The notes under the pieces are model-generated. The model did not search any database, was not told the DNA's origin, and saw only the letters and a program-made list of their open reading frames with translations. Position numbers and translations under genes: made by a program. This document shows, piece by piece, positions 11,491 to 22,360 of a stretch of 64,000 nt of DNA (its first letter is position 1; every line of letters begins with the position of its first letter). The stretch spans positions 22,141,543-22,205,542 of the forward strand of contig OY755040.1 in the NCBI GenBank assembly GCA_963576565.1. The letters are read 5' to 3'. Source of the stretch: Aspidapion aeneum (lineage: Eukaryota; Arthropoda; Insecta; Coleoptera; Brentidae).

Positions 11491-11625
11491 GGCGCAACAA
11501 AAAAGTTTCAAAATCATCTGAAACGCAAAGATATATAAAAATTTTTGAAATCGGAGCAACTTTTTTTTTCTCGAAAAAATTAGGATCACCATAGCTCACA
11601 CTACTATAGTATAGTATATGTGTGA
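11013..11625 (-). mobile_element. (GTCT)n element, copy 2 (reversed)
   Basis: Same plan as the copy at 9732, reversed: terminal hairpin at 11024-11053; units with TTTGATATCACACACGCCAT; the core CGGCCAAGCGGTTTTTGAGT; a GACA/GTCT microsatellite (about 11425-11490); then AGATATATAAAAA and the outer hairpin (11593-11625). With copy 1 it makes a 1.9-kb inverted pair. Confidence 0.75.
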
Positions 11626-11724
11626 GCTAATATTTGAAAGAAACATTCTTCGCAAGATCTTTGGATCCGTGCCAGTGCAAACAGATGACGGTAATCGACA
11701 GAAACGGATTAAATATTATTAATT

Positions 11725-11905
11725 TTTTTATTTATTTATACTGGGACTTTCCATCCAATTAGGATCAATCGCCCAGTTCCGCAAAGTTTGAGCAAGGATA
11801 AAGCAGTTTTTAAATAAGCACAAACAACCAAGTACGTACCAAGGAATCGAACCCGGACCGCTGGTGTGGGAAACAAACATTGCTACCACTACACCACGAC
11901 GGTGA
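11725..11905 (-). repeat. tRNA-derived SINE, copy 2
   Basis: The minus strand has TGGTGTAGTGGTAG (A box) and GGTTCGATTCC (B box), both close to consensus. A body and the tail GCGATTGATCCTA..TGGATGGAAAGTCCCAGTATAAA with TAAATAAA follow. ATTATTAATT occurs at 11715-11724 and 11912-11921, a plausible target duplication. The head looks like a Glu/Asp/Gly-type tRNA, unlike the SINE at 9018. Confidence 0.75.
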
Positions 11906-11937
11906 CTAATTATTATTAATTATTAAACATCGCACAT

Positions 11938-12412
11938 CGGAGTATTCGTATCATAAAACGGGACAAAATTATTTTTTGTGTTTTTTGCAATTTCTTTAAA
12001 TCAAATTAGAAAGTTTATCGATACAGGGTGTTCCACATGTCATGGATCAAACCGAACGATATTGTAATCTGATTTTTAATGGCTTACAAATTATTTACTG
12101 TTATTTATGACAGGCGCGGATCTACGAAAAGGGGGAAAAGAAGAATTTCCCCTCCCAAATTCAAAATTATATTTACTTTTGACACACAGAATACTTCTTC
12201 TGGTTCCTATGTATAATTTTTTTGAGGAATAGCCATTGATGTCCCCCCCTAATAAAATTCCTAGATCCGCTCCTATTGATGATGTTAATTTTTTGATTGA
12301 TATAACTTTTTAATCTTATTGGTCACCGTTTTATGCAATTTTATTTTATAAGCGTACACTAAATTTTTTGCTAAACCAAAAAATTATTAGAAAATTATTC
12401 ATTGCATTTACC
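11938..12412 (+). repeat. Repeat family E, left copy
   Basis: This stretch matches, in reverse orientation, 16292 down to 15060. Examples are GGAGTATTCGTATCATAAAA, ATATTGTAATC, and TAGTGTACGC against GCGTACACTA. It includes the MITE at 12112-12277. Homology stops at about 12412, where another inverted-repeat element begins. Confidence 0.65.
12112..12277 (+). mobile_element. MITE family D ('GGCGCGGATCTAC'), copy 1
   Basis: The ends are inverted: AGGCGCGGATCTACG and CCTAGATCCGCTCCT. The interior has CCCCTCCCAAATTC and GTCCCCCCCTAATAAAATTC. The reversed relative is at 15190-15363, at the equivalent place inside the matching family E copy, so both were copied together. The segment at 20152-20340 has a related start. 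Confidence 0.6.
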
Positions 12413-13409
12413 CACATAACATAAAAATCACATCAACGTTAAATTAACGTAAACAAAAATAACAAAGTTTTTTTTTACTTGACAACAACCGCATACCATG
12501 TAATATTTATTAATTGTTAAATCTACATGCTTAAAGATAACTTAAAAACAAGGAGAAATCAAGCTATAAAAATGTACTTTTTGCTGAAGTTTCTGGTGCT
12601 GTGTATATAACGTGTTTTTTACCCTCGCCACTTTCATGTACCAAATTCACACTTGAAAAGTCCTCCACAACATGTTCTAAAACGCCACTAGATTAAGACT
12701 TCTCAAACCTACTAACTTTCTGCGTCTTTTTTGGTCACATTTTTTTAATAACATTTTTTTAACTTAAAAGAGACGCGAAAGGAAGTTATAAAAGTTCACT
12801 AGTTTAAGACTACAACACTTCAAGACAATTTTAAAGATGACGCTCAAGGCAAGACAAAATATCTATATATATATATATATATATCTATATACATTATGTT
12901 TTTTTTAAGCTAAACAAAATTTCTTAACAGTAAACACTTTCACAGAATATTAATGTGTCTTTATCAGGTTAATAACAGATGCGTCGTGATAGTGGATCAG
13001 GAATCAGTTCCTTAAAAGGTTTTTGGAGTTTAGAGGCCAAAGCCCTGCCTGATAGATTACGTCAAAGTGACAATAGATGGCGCTGCAGCTACTAAAATCT
13101 CAAAAATATTCGGTAGAAAAGCAATGCAAGTCGCGTTTTAAAATTCGTGTAGAAAAGGCGTGAATCTAATGTGATTTTAACGTTGATAAACATCACTTGA
13201 AACTAATGCAAAAACATTGCTGTTTTAATTTGATAAAGGCGTTATTAAAACGCAGTTTTTAGCAACATTATTTTTTATAACGTTAATGAATGACCTATTA
13301 AGCTTGTTTTCATATATGAAATAAACGTTTTTTTCTAGCAGCTTTTAAAATCAACGTTTTTTTTTCTTACGCCTTTTTGACGTGTTAAACACGTGATTGT
13401 GCTATGTGG
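12413..13409. repeat. Possible ~1-kb inverted-repeat element
   Basis: The left end CCCACATAACATAAAAATCAC faces GTGATTGTGCTATGTGGGG at the right. Family E homology is broken exactly at its left end, which supports an insertion. Inside are many AACGTT-type motifs and a TA microsatellite. No coding region. Confidence 0.4.
12861..12893. repeat. (TA)n microsatellite
   Basis: ATCTATATATATATATATAT continuing to ATATCTATATACAT. A simple repeat. Confidence 0.9.
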
Positions 13410-15059
13410 GGAAAGACGGTTCTTGGCAGACACGGATTAATTATGAGTTAGACCAGATATTAGATGGCGCAAACATCGTGAGATTCATGGGGCAAAGTAT
13501 TGCCTATTTATCGTCTTTAAAAAGTTTCCGAAAATCAATTTATTATGTGGCGTTTTAATCACATGCGCTTAAAAACAAGACATTTAATGCATTCGGTTTG
13601 GATAAATAAATAACAGTGATAATAATTATTATACATCGATTTTATTGACAACAATGATTGTTTGATTAATGTTTTATTTAATTTTTTAAATACGAACGAA
13701 ATATGCAATATCAAATTAGCCATTTACTTTCCTTAAGTGCGAACCTAATAAAACCTTAGTCGAACCGTGTATGTCAAGGGCATTGATAAGAGGGGGTAAT
13801 TACCACCTTAAGAATAATTATTCAGCATCGCTAAAAGCTGGAGTTTTCATTTTTTGAAAAACCGAACTCCTTTGGAGGGTGTGCAGAGTGGCTCTACACC
13901 ATTTGCCGGATCTCCACCATAAAAAGTCGTATTTCACAAATTTTTAAAAAATTTTTGACGTATCGCACAATCTCCTAGCACAAATAGGCAAGCATAAAAT
14001 CATTTCAGAACTGACTATAGCCAAAAATGTGAATGTTCATTATGACCAAGCGCCCCCATAAAACTTCTCCCTCTACTTGCATCCTGTCGTGAGGTCAGTC
14101 GAAACTTAATGAATTTTGGAATCACATGCCTTTGATTTCGACCTTTATTTTGAGGTGTTAGTTAGTGTTGTTATTGTGTTTTCTTGTGGCTCATATTAGA
14201 AATATGTATTATGTAATAATTTTCGTCCTTTATTCTTTACATTGTACGCTTACGAAATATTTTAAAATGCCCTATTTGGGTATTTATATTTGCCTAATGT
14301 TTTCCTTATAAAAGCGTTTTAGTTGCCTGTGTTGAGTTGCCGAGCTATATTTCTTTAATTGACATGAAGTTTAGGCTTATGTTAATCATGGCCCACCAAA
14401 AAATTGTCCGCCTACGTCCGCCATTTTGACTTATATGCGTGTAAAAAAAAGATGTGAAATACGATTTTTTACATATAAAAATTTATTTGTTTTTTTTTTA
14501 ATTTAATTTGCTTTCTTTTTGGTACTAAAATGTAGAAAAACAAATAAAAAAGCAACTAAAAGCAACAAAACTCAAAAAATTCGAAGTTTTTGGGGTTCTT
14601 AAATATTTTATTTCTAGGAGAGAGAGAAAAAACCTACTCCCACTTCCTCAATTTTTAATACAAGATTAAAGGTAAAAACGGCATTTTGATATTGCAAGCT
14701 GTTTTAAAGCTACGGAGGGCTTTTGAGAAGTCTGCATTTTAGGAGGGATATTATAACTTTTTTAATTATGAAAATTTCATATTGATGTAAAGTGATTTTT
14801 CATAGTTTTTTTCAACAAAGAATCTAACTGGCACAATAATTTTTATCTGTCACTTTTAGTTTTTGAGATATTACATAAAGATGATATTTTTCTTATAAAA
14901 TGACCCTCTTTTTATTCGATTTTTAAAACCAATCTGATTATTGATACTTTTAAGTTATTTGATGAAACTGTGGATTAACTAAAAGTTAGAAACAAATATT
15001 TATTAAATAATTTTTTTACTGTACGTAAATAAATGTTGTAGCCTTCCAATAAAACTATT
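13410..15059. other. AT-rich DNA without recognised gene
   Basis: Scattered GC-richer patches (13780-13920 and 14030-14120) show no protein signature in any frame. A C/T-rich and A-rich region at 14440-14660 is low complexity. Nothing assignable. Confidence 0.35.
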
Positions 15060-15189
15060 TCTTAAAATATTATTTGTCATTAATTAAATGCAGTCAATAA
15101 TATTCTAACCATTTTTTGGTTTAACAAAAAATTTAGTGTACGCCTATAAAATAACATTATATCAAACGGTGACTATAATCTTAAAATTA

Positions 15190-15363
15190 ACAACATGAAC
15201 AGGGGTAGACCAAGAAATTTTAATTGGGAGGGGAGTATCAATGGCTAGCCCTAAAAAAAATCATGCATAAGAACCAAAACTGAATATAATTTTATAATTT
15301 TGGATTTGACTGGAGAAATTTCCCCTTTGCCCCCCCCCCTCCCCGTAGATCTGCGCCTGACAT
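15190..15363 (-). mobile_element. MITE family D, copy 2
   Basis: Reversed relative of 12112-12277: CAGGGGTAGACC at the left and GTAGATCTGCGCCTGA at the right, with a CCCCCCCCCCTCCCC run inside the right end. Confidence 0.55.
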
Positions 15364-15484
15364 AAAAAACATTAAATAAGTAATTAAAAACCCGATTACA
15401 ATATACTTATGTCGTTATTCTTATCACCTCAACCCCATCACCTCACTACGTTTAGATATATTTTTTAATATAAATAGTTTATAT

Positions 15485-16160
15485 TACAAACACAACTTTT
15501 TCTGGGTATTACGCCACTAGTAAGGAAAAATTATTTTAAAAAATTAAAAAACCACGTTTCTCCTAGAAAAATAAAAATCACTAATTTGTCAGTGGCTTTC
15601 TATAAAAATAAATAATTGCCTAGTAAAACCTAAACCACTTATCTTTTAATTGAATTTGAATACGCTACGTTTCGATTGCCAATCTACAATCGTTTTCAAG
15701 CTTTTTATTTATATTTTCTCTCAAAATCTTAAATGTTTCTTGTTCAAATATATTTTTTTATTATTATATCGTTAACAAATTGTCAATATTCTGAAGTTTA
15801 TCAAAAACAATTGACCAATCTAAACAAAACACAAGGTAACATGATACTATTTCAAGACATTATGTCAGTCAATGTTGTTTTCAAATTTGAAAATAAACAG
15901 AACAGGGTGACTCATTAAAACTAGAATCAATAAGGTCTCTTTTTTATAACCATTTAGAAATTTTTACAAAATTATGATCTTTATGTTATTATATTACTAT
16001 TATATCAAAATCTATTTAAAAAACAGTAATCAGAATTTCATTACAGTATTAATTAATTTTGAAAAAACCTTTTTGCAAATCTTGTCTGAGAATAGGAAGC
16101 CAAGCTAATAATTTTTCCTTACTAGTGGCGTAATACCCAGAAAAAGTTGTGTTTGTAAAA
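15485..16160. mobile_element. Inverted-repeat element with ~50-bp TIRs
   Basis: The sequence from TTACAAACACAACTTTTTCT through TATTACGCCACTAGTAAGG (15485-15526) is repeated as its exact complement at 16117-16160. The insert between contains no transposase. The ends resemble hAT-type termini in carrying a GCCACTAGT block, but I see no clear target duplication. Confidence 0.6.
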
Positions 16161-16747
16161 TGAATCCGCCACAAACATATAGATTTTATTTAAATAGTTT
16201 ATAATCATTAAAAATTGTCTTTTATTCAAAAAAATTGCAAAAAAATCACAACAAATAATTTTGTCCCCTTTTATGATACGAATACTCCTATGTGTGTCGG
16301 ATAGCTGAATCGACAGCTGTATAGTGATTGCGCCCTGGCTAAGGTGTGGATATGTCCTTCGAACTAAGGTCAACAGTATTTATAGGCGAAATTTTTTAAA
16401 GATATAAAATTACGTATGCTGACAATAAGACAGGACACTATAAAACCAATAAAAACAAACAGTCCAGCGTATATTAAGACGCCATAAAAATGTATTATTG
16501 ATCATTATGCGATAATGACAATTATAAATCAATTCTTTTGTGAAGATGGAACTGAATTTTAATTCATATTTTAATTGAACAAATAATTAATTCTTAGATC
16601 AGATTTGGATGTCGATTAGAATATTTATCTCGTAAATCTTGTAACCAAGTCGTTTGTTGGCGATTAGGTATCCATATTAATCATAATTGTTTTATTTTTT
16701 GCAAGAATACCGTCCCTTAGGACTATTCTTACTAATACTATGTCGGT

Positions 16748-18267
16748 TTAGAACGTTTTTCTACGTTGTCCGACGCCTATTCTCGACCTCCTTCGATCCT
16801 GACAGTCATCTTCCGTCAGGTTTTTTTGACTCATTGATCTTTGGATTGAATGTTGCCATTCCAGTTTAGGACGCCCTCTTTTTCTGCGCCCTATTGGTTG
16901 CCATTCTAGGACCTGCTTTGGTAATCTTTCATCGCTCATCCGTTGTACATGGCCGTACCATATCAGTTGCCTTTTAGTGATGTCATCAGTTATGCTTCCC
17001 TCGATTCCCATTTTTTCTTTTATGATCTCATTTCTTACATGGTCTATTCTGGATATTCTCATTGATCATCTTATTGCATCCATTTCGACACTTTCCATTT
17101 TTGCTTTGTATTTTTCTGTTACGTGACAAGTCTCTATTCCATACAACAGCGTGCTTTTCACCATTGTTTCATATATGTTAAATTTTACATTATTTTTTAT
17201 CTCTCTGCTCCATAAAATACTGTTAAGACAACCAATAACCTTTTTCGCTTTTACTATTCTTTTGTCCATTTCTTTACAGTCTGTTCCTGTCTTATCAAAT
17301 GTGACACCCAAGTATACATACTCATTGCATGGAGATATTGTTTGTCCATTTTCTAGTTGTAATTCACTTGATTCGTTTCCAATACATAAGTACTGTGTCT
17401 TGTCCACGTTCACTGTTAACCCTCACTTTTGGTATTCTTCCGTTAACTTTCTCATCATATACTCCATGTCTTCTTTATCATTAGCTACAATTACTTGGTC
17501 GTCAGCAAACTGTAGTGTGTATATGGTAAATCGGTCGTTAAGTTGTATTCCCATGCCGTATACTTTGCGTTTCCAGTTTTTTAGAGCCACTGCGATATAT
17601 ATTTTAAAAAGAGTTGGAGAGATACAACATCCCTGTCTTAAGCCTTTCGTTACCAGGAATTCTTTTGAAAGTCGATTTCCAACTTTAATTTTATATTTTG
17701 ACCCTTTGTATAGTTCTTTTATCGCTTTTATGTATGTATGATTGATATTAGTCTGCTCTAGCACTGTCCATAATTTTTCTTCTGGAACGGTATTATATGC
17801 TTTTTGTAGGTCCACAAAGGTAACATCAGTCTCTATATTTCTGGCGCTCCTTTTCTCAATTACTTGTTTAAGACAAAACACATTATCACTACACGATCTG
17901 CCTGCACGAAACCCACTTTGCTCTTCTTCTTCTTGTTCATGAAAATCATTCTCTATTAGATCTCTAAGAATCCTACCGTACAATCTACTTAGAGTACTTT
18001 TTCATCCAATCGTTTCTGATACAATCTTTGCGTATTTTCGATTGCTAGACTTCTAAAGTTGTATTTTTGATTTTCTTCGATACACTCTAGGTTTTCACTT
18101 TCTCCAATACTTTCGTCTCTATTTGTTCTTCTTACAGGGAACAATTTTTTTGCTTTTACCAGATGGTGGTCAGATCCACAGGTAACACCACGAAGTGTTC
18201 GCACATCATACCACTTTAGTTCCGAGTGTTGTCCACCTATAGCATAATCAATGACTGATCTAAGATT
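16748..18267 (-). pseudogene. RTE-like non-LTR retrotransposon relic (endonuclease end, reverse transcriptase, C-terminus)
   Basis: Reading the minus strand: the end of an endonuclease domain (RNLRSVIDYAI, then VTCGSDHHLVKAK, the SDHHL motif); then, after an abrupt join near 17990, the RT domain (QSGFRAGRSC, DLQKAYNTVP, GLRQGCCISPTLF, LQFADDQVIVAND); then MNVDKTQYLCIG and a C-terminal GHVQRMSDERLP segment. FADD is the catalytic motif. Two in-frame stops (between YQK and GLTVN; between DAIR and SMRI) and a frame change with loss of the linker of roughly a hundred residues make it dead. The 5' end is truncated. It is an RTE/BovB-like or related LINE; the clade is inferred. Confidence 0.85.
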
Positions 18268-18396
18268 TCTTGTTGGCTGAATTCAGGTATACCGATGAAT
18301 ATCCTTATGTTTAAAAAAACCATAAAAGTTTTTTTGTTTTTCAAATTTTTTTCGTTAGCTCAAAATTTAAAATAACTGTTTAACTTTTGAATAATA

Positions 18397-18752
18397 CACG
18401 GTAAAAAAAATTGTCTTAGATCAAAGCCAATTGCTTTAAAGTAAAATAATTTGTGCTTTCCTATTCACCAAGAGAATATTTTCTTGATATAGCACAAGAA
18501 ATATCTTGCCTCTTTATTTTAAGGTGAAACAGAAATTGCTTTATTATAAATTATAACTGAATTCATCTAAGGCACCGTTTTCTTTGGAAGCAAAATATTA
18601 CTTATATGAAGACAATTTACTTTGGTACAAAATGGAATATACTGAAACAACACAATCAAAGAAGAAAAATAAAGTCTCATTTAATTTTTTTACTTCAAAA
18701 CAAATTGTTTTAAAACAACGTGTTTTTATTGTAGACAAAATTTTTTACCGTG
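18397..18752 (-). mobile_element. TA-flanked foldback MITE ('CACGGTAAAAAA'), copy 1
   Basis: It starts CACGGTAAAAAAAATTGTCT and ends GACAAAATTTTTTACCGTG, with TA on both outer sides (18395-18396 and 18753-18754). The TA duplication suits Tc1/mariner-type non-autonomous elements. It is followed at once by a second copy in the opposite direction. Confidence 0.7.
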
Positions 18753-18778
18753 TACAAATACTTATATCTAGAATTAAA

Positions 18779-19159
18779 ACACGTTTTTTTCATGAATAAA
18801 TCGTTTTACCTTTAAACAATTTGTTTTAAATTAAAATATTTATTTTTGCTTCAACGCAACGTTTAATCTTGAAATGAGACTTTATTTTTCTTTTTTAATT
18901 GTTTTGTTGCGGTATATTCGATTTTGTAACAGAGCAAATTGTCTTCATATAAGTAGATAATATTTTGCTTCCAGAGAAAACGATGCCTTAGATTAATTCA
19001 GTTCTAATTTATAATAAAACAGTTTCTGTTGCACATTAAAATAAGAGGCAAGACATTTTTTGTGCTATATCAAGAAAATATTCTCTTGGTGAATAGGAAG
19101 GCACAAATTATTTTACTTCAAAGCAATTTGCTTTGATCCAAGACAATTTTTTTACCGTG
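18779..19159 (+). mobile_element. TA-flanked foldback MITE, copy 2 (head to head)
   Basis: Complement of copy 1 for some 340 bp (for example GCAAATTGTCTTCATATAAG, TGTGCTATATCAAGAAAATA). The right end is TTTTTTTACCGTG followed by TA. The left end is degraded (ACACGTTTTTTTCATGAATA). Together 18397-19159 form a large inverted repeat. Confidence 0.7.
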
Positions 19160-19164
19160 TATGA

Positions 19165-19414
19165 TCTAAGATCAAAATCTTCGAACTTAATGTTCTAAGA
19201 TCAAAATATTTTTTTTAACTCAATAAATATAAGTGCTCTAGTGCTGGGTAAATTTAATTAGGCACCTTTCAGGTTTGAAGATTTTGTCAAAATCCGTCAA
19301 GGATCTCCACATTTTTCGCCGCAGCACAGACTTCGACAGATAGATTCTCAGTGTTATCTGAAAATAGCAGACAGACCGATAGACACACTGACATTTTAAC
19401 AAATCTAACCATTA
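19165..19414. other. No feature recognised
   Basis: AT-rich intergenic DNA without a gene or a clear repeat. Confidence 0.3.
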
Positions 19415-19912
19415 GATGGATGGATCCATGACGAATATTATACCTTCCTAGCTAGCCTATTAGCACAATTCAAGTAAAGTTAATATTCAATAATATCAGC
19501 CTTAAAAACATTTTTTTAATATCTCGGAAACCAAAGCTCCTACGAAGTTTTTGGTTATAACACAACTTATTGTGTGTTAAATGTAGTCTATTGTTATATT
19601 CGAAGTTAACATTTTTAAAAATTTTTAATTGACAAAATGCTGTCATTAACATTAATGGATTTTGACCAAAATCTAATCAGCTCGTTAGAGTGTCGAACAC
19701 TATTTTACCTGAAAATTTTATGAAAAACGGTTCAGCCGTTTAGGAGCTATCGTGTTACCGGAAAAAAAAATACACACACACACAGACATACATCAAAACG
19801 ATATTGCAAGGATAGGTCAACATACACCCAAATAACATATTTTCGGCGTTATCTCAAAAAAAAAAAATAATAATTTGTCTGTAGCCATTGCTGCGCGGGC
19901 TGGGAAGGTAAA
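19415..19912. mobile_element. MITE family B ('ACCTTCCTAGC'), full copy
   Basis: The inner end TACCTTCCTAGCTAGCC (19440) faces GCGCGGGCTGGGAAGGTAA (19894). The interior is diagnostic: AATATCTCGGAAACC, ATGGATTTTGACCAAAATCT, GTTTAGGAGCTATCGTGTTA, an ACACAC run, CGATATTGC and TTTTCGGCGTTATCTC. The same segments recur at 37046, 40135, 41052, 41612, 59393 and 60163, which makes it a useful ruler for dating other insertions. Confidence 0.7.
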
Positions 19913-20151
19913 AAAGTGTCGGCTTTAACATGAGAAAAGTGATAAAATGTAATTTAGAAAGACCAACAAAAAAAATGATTCAAACATGATAAAGAATCCT
20001 GATGGTCATTACACACAACACTATTTTTAGTGCGAAAAATCCATTTTCTTACACGGTGTATAAAAGTTTCCGCACCATTATATCAAATTTTACAAAATCT
20101 GTATAAATTTGAAGTTTTTTTTAGCATATTGCCTACGAAATGCCCAAGCGC
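19913..20151. other. No feature recognised
   Basis: AT-rich DNA without coding signature. Confidence 0.3.
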
Positions 20152-20340
20152 GGATCTAGGTCAAAATTTAGGGGGGGGGGGGCGATAGTCGACGAAAAAA
20201 TTATTTGTAATATATTTTTTTTTCTAGGAGGTAATTATCCTGTTTTCCCTTTAATTATTAACAAAAAGTGAATATTTTTTTTTAGGGGGGGAGGTAATTA
20301 CCACGTTACCCCCTTCCTTTAAATTTGGGCTTGGAAATGC
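20152..20340. mobile_element. MITE-like segment with G-run
   Basis: It starts AGCGCGGATCTAGG, shared with MITE family D, followed by a 12-base G-run and two GGAGGTAATTA motifs. The right end (CCTTTAAATTTGGGCTTGG) does not clearly mirror the left, so it may be truncated. Confidence 0.4.
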
Positions 20341-20367
20341 CCTGGGGATGACGTTAAAAAAATGGAA

Positions 20368-20612
20368 AGACAAAATCTCGAGTACAAACGCTTAAACAAG
20401 AAAATCTCGAAAAAGAAAAGGCCAAACACAAAAAATCTCAAAAATGAAAAAATTCAACAACAAAATCCAGAAAAACAAAAGCTTAAACGATAAAATCTTG
20501 ACAATTAAAAGGTTGAACGACAAAATCTCGAAAAAGAGAAGGTCAAAAGACAAAATCTCGAAAAACAAATGATCGTAAACAAAAAATCTCAAAAAACATT
20601 AATACCTGAAAA
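20368..20612. repeat. 30-bp tandem repeat
   Basis: About eight diverged units of the form ACAAAATCTCGAAAAACAAA plus about ten bases (often GGCTTAAACG). Units begin near 20371, 20401, 20432, 20462, 20492, 20522, 20552 and 20581. Open frames over this stretch reflect the period. Confidence 0.8.
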
Positions 20613-20649
20613 ACTTTTGAAAAAAAATAAGCTTAAACCTAAGCTGACT

Positions 20650-20822
20650 TGATTAGGTTAGTTCTCTAACTTGACCCGGTTAGGTTAGTTCTCTAACCTG
20701 ACCCGGTTAGGTTAGTTCTCTAATCTCACCTGGTTAGGTTAGTTCTCTAACCTCACCTGGTTAGGTTAGTTCTCTTACCAAACTCGATTAGGTTAGTTCC
20801 CTAACCTGACCCGGTTAGGTTG
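20650..20822. repeat. 27-bp minisatellite containing TTAGGTTAG
   Basis: Six to seven units of CCGGTTAGGTTAGTTCTCTA plus ACCTGAC. Each contains TTAGG, the insect telomere pentamer, but not in uninterrupted tandem. An interstitial telomere tract is therefore not supported. Confidence 0.8.
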
Positions 20823-21789
20823 ATATAAAAAAAACTTTCCTCATCAAGTCAGAAAAGTTTTTTTTTAGGGTTAACCCAACCAGGTCAGGTTCGGGTGCTA
20901 ACCTAACCAGGTCGGCTGCCTTCTCGCGGTTAGTATGTTTAAAAATACCGAACCGAGATATTGTCGTTTGACCTTCTGATTTTTGGGGGTTGAGGCAAAG
21001 ATTGCAATTTTGTTTATTTCGTGTAGTAAAAATGTTTAAAAAAAAAGGTTTTTTTAGTTTTTTTATATAAATTAGTTTTTGGAACATCTTTGAAAAAGTT
21101 ATATTTAGGATAAAATGAAAAAAAAATGCTTTTTTTAAATTAGTTTTTAAAAAACTACTTTTTAAAAGAGTATTATTTTCAAAAATATATTTTTTTTACA
21201 AATTAGTTTTTTAAAATATATTAAAACACATTAAAATTAAGGTACTTTGGTATCAAATTTCAGTCGTTCTGTTTCAAAAAGTTTAAATTTCTTTTAGAAA
21301 ATATTATACAAAAAATTCTTATATTCTAGGTTAGGAACTTTAAGAATTTTAATCTATTTTAGTGTATTTTAGGGTGTTTTTGTGTTTGTGTAACTATTTT
21401 ACTAATTTTATGTAGACTTAAGGAACCAACCAAAGATAAAAAAACATGCCTCTTTATTTCAGAGGCCACAAAATGGTCGAAAGCGCTCTGCCAATGACTG
21501 AATAAACGAAGATTTTTTCCACAAAATACAAAATTTATTTTTTGCATTTAAAAAAACCTGCAAGCAGCACAAACTACCAATCTTTAATAAGCAAGATGGC
21601 GGTGAAATGTATTTTTTTCAAAAAACAAAATTTTTATTTTTTGTTTGATATTTTGAAAGATTTTTTTATTTTCGATAACGCATCTGATTCGGCTTGGAAT
21701 AACGCAAAATTTTCTAATTTAACCAAAATTTTTCTGTAATCCTCATGCAGCTACTTTTATCTGGGGCACCCTGTATATTAGCAGTTTCT
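20823..21789. other. AT-rich DNA without gene
   Basis: Contains short A/T-runs and a GTTAACCCAACCAGGTCAGG patch (20870) related to the minisatellite. No coding region is supported on either strand. Confidence 0.35.
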
Positions 21790-22360
21790 CAATTTTGTCT
21801 ATTTTTATACAGGGTGTTTTTTTATGGTCTTTTATCGGTATATATCGTACGTTTTTGGAAAAACCCTCGATAATGTCGATTTTGTTTGCGAGGGAAACAC
21901 TTTATAACTATCTTGTAATTTTGGTAACATTCACCTCATTTAAGGGGTAAACTTTTGGATGGACATCTGGATTATTAAACATTTTTAAAAATCTATCGAT
22001 TAGTTTTTGAGATATTTTACTTTAAATGTTTAAATTTAACATAAACTAATAATTAAGTTAGAAAAATGTAAAATTCTAAACTAATTTTTGTTTATTAATC
22101 CATGTTAAATTCGAAAATTTCTCAAAAGCTAATTGATAGGTTTTTGAAATTTTTACACGATTGTAATGAAACTCCAGAGACTTCCAAAACAGGGAATAAG
22201 TCTCACTTTGCGTATTCAAAATGTAAAGATTAATCCTTGGGTTGTAAAAAAATTAACCAGAGCTTCAAAACAAGGTGTCACTTGACCCAATTCTCCTATT
22301 CAAAGTATATAGGTAAAGTTAACCCCCCGAAGGAGGTGCGTACCATAAATAAACGAAAAA
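21790..22360. repeat. Foldback element, family G, copy 1
   Basis: The left arm has ATGTCGATTTTGTTTGCGAGGG and TCGATTAGTTTTTGAGATAT. The right arm has the complementary sense CTCAAAAGCTAATTGATAGG and GTAAAGTTAACCCC. Closer in structure at 30441-30960. Non-coding. Confidence 0.55.

Larger units (their letters stand above)
15060..16292 (-). repeat. Repeat family E, right copy, interrupted
   Basis: Reverse-orientation match to 11938-12412 at both ends (15060-15420 and about 16225-16292). The middle is occupied by an inserted inverted-repeat element (15485-16160). It carries MITE family D at 15190-15363. The two family E copies are 2.65 kb apart in inverted orientation. Confidence 0.6.

Noticed and set aside
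17151..17741. A 196-codon open frame on the + strand
   Set aside because: It is antisense to the reverse transcriptase relic, which has clear RT motifs on the minus strand.
20650..20822. An interstitial telomere tract
   Set aside because: TTAGG occurs only once or twice per 27-bp unit and never in a pure array.
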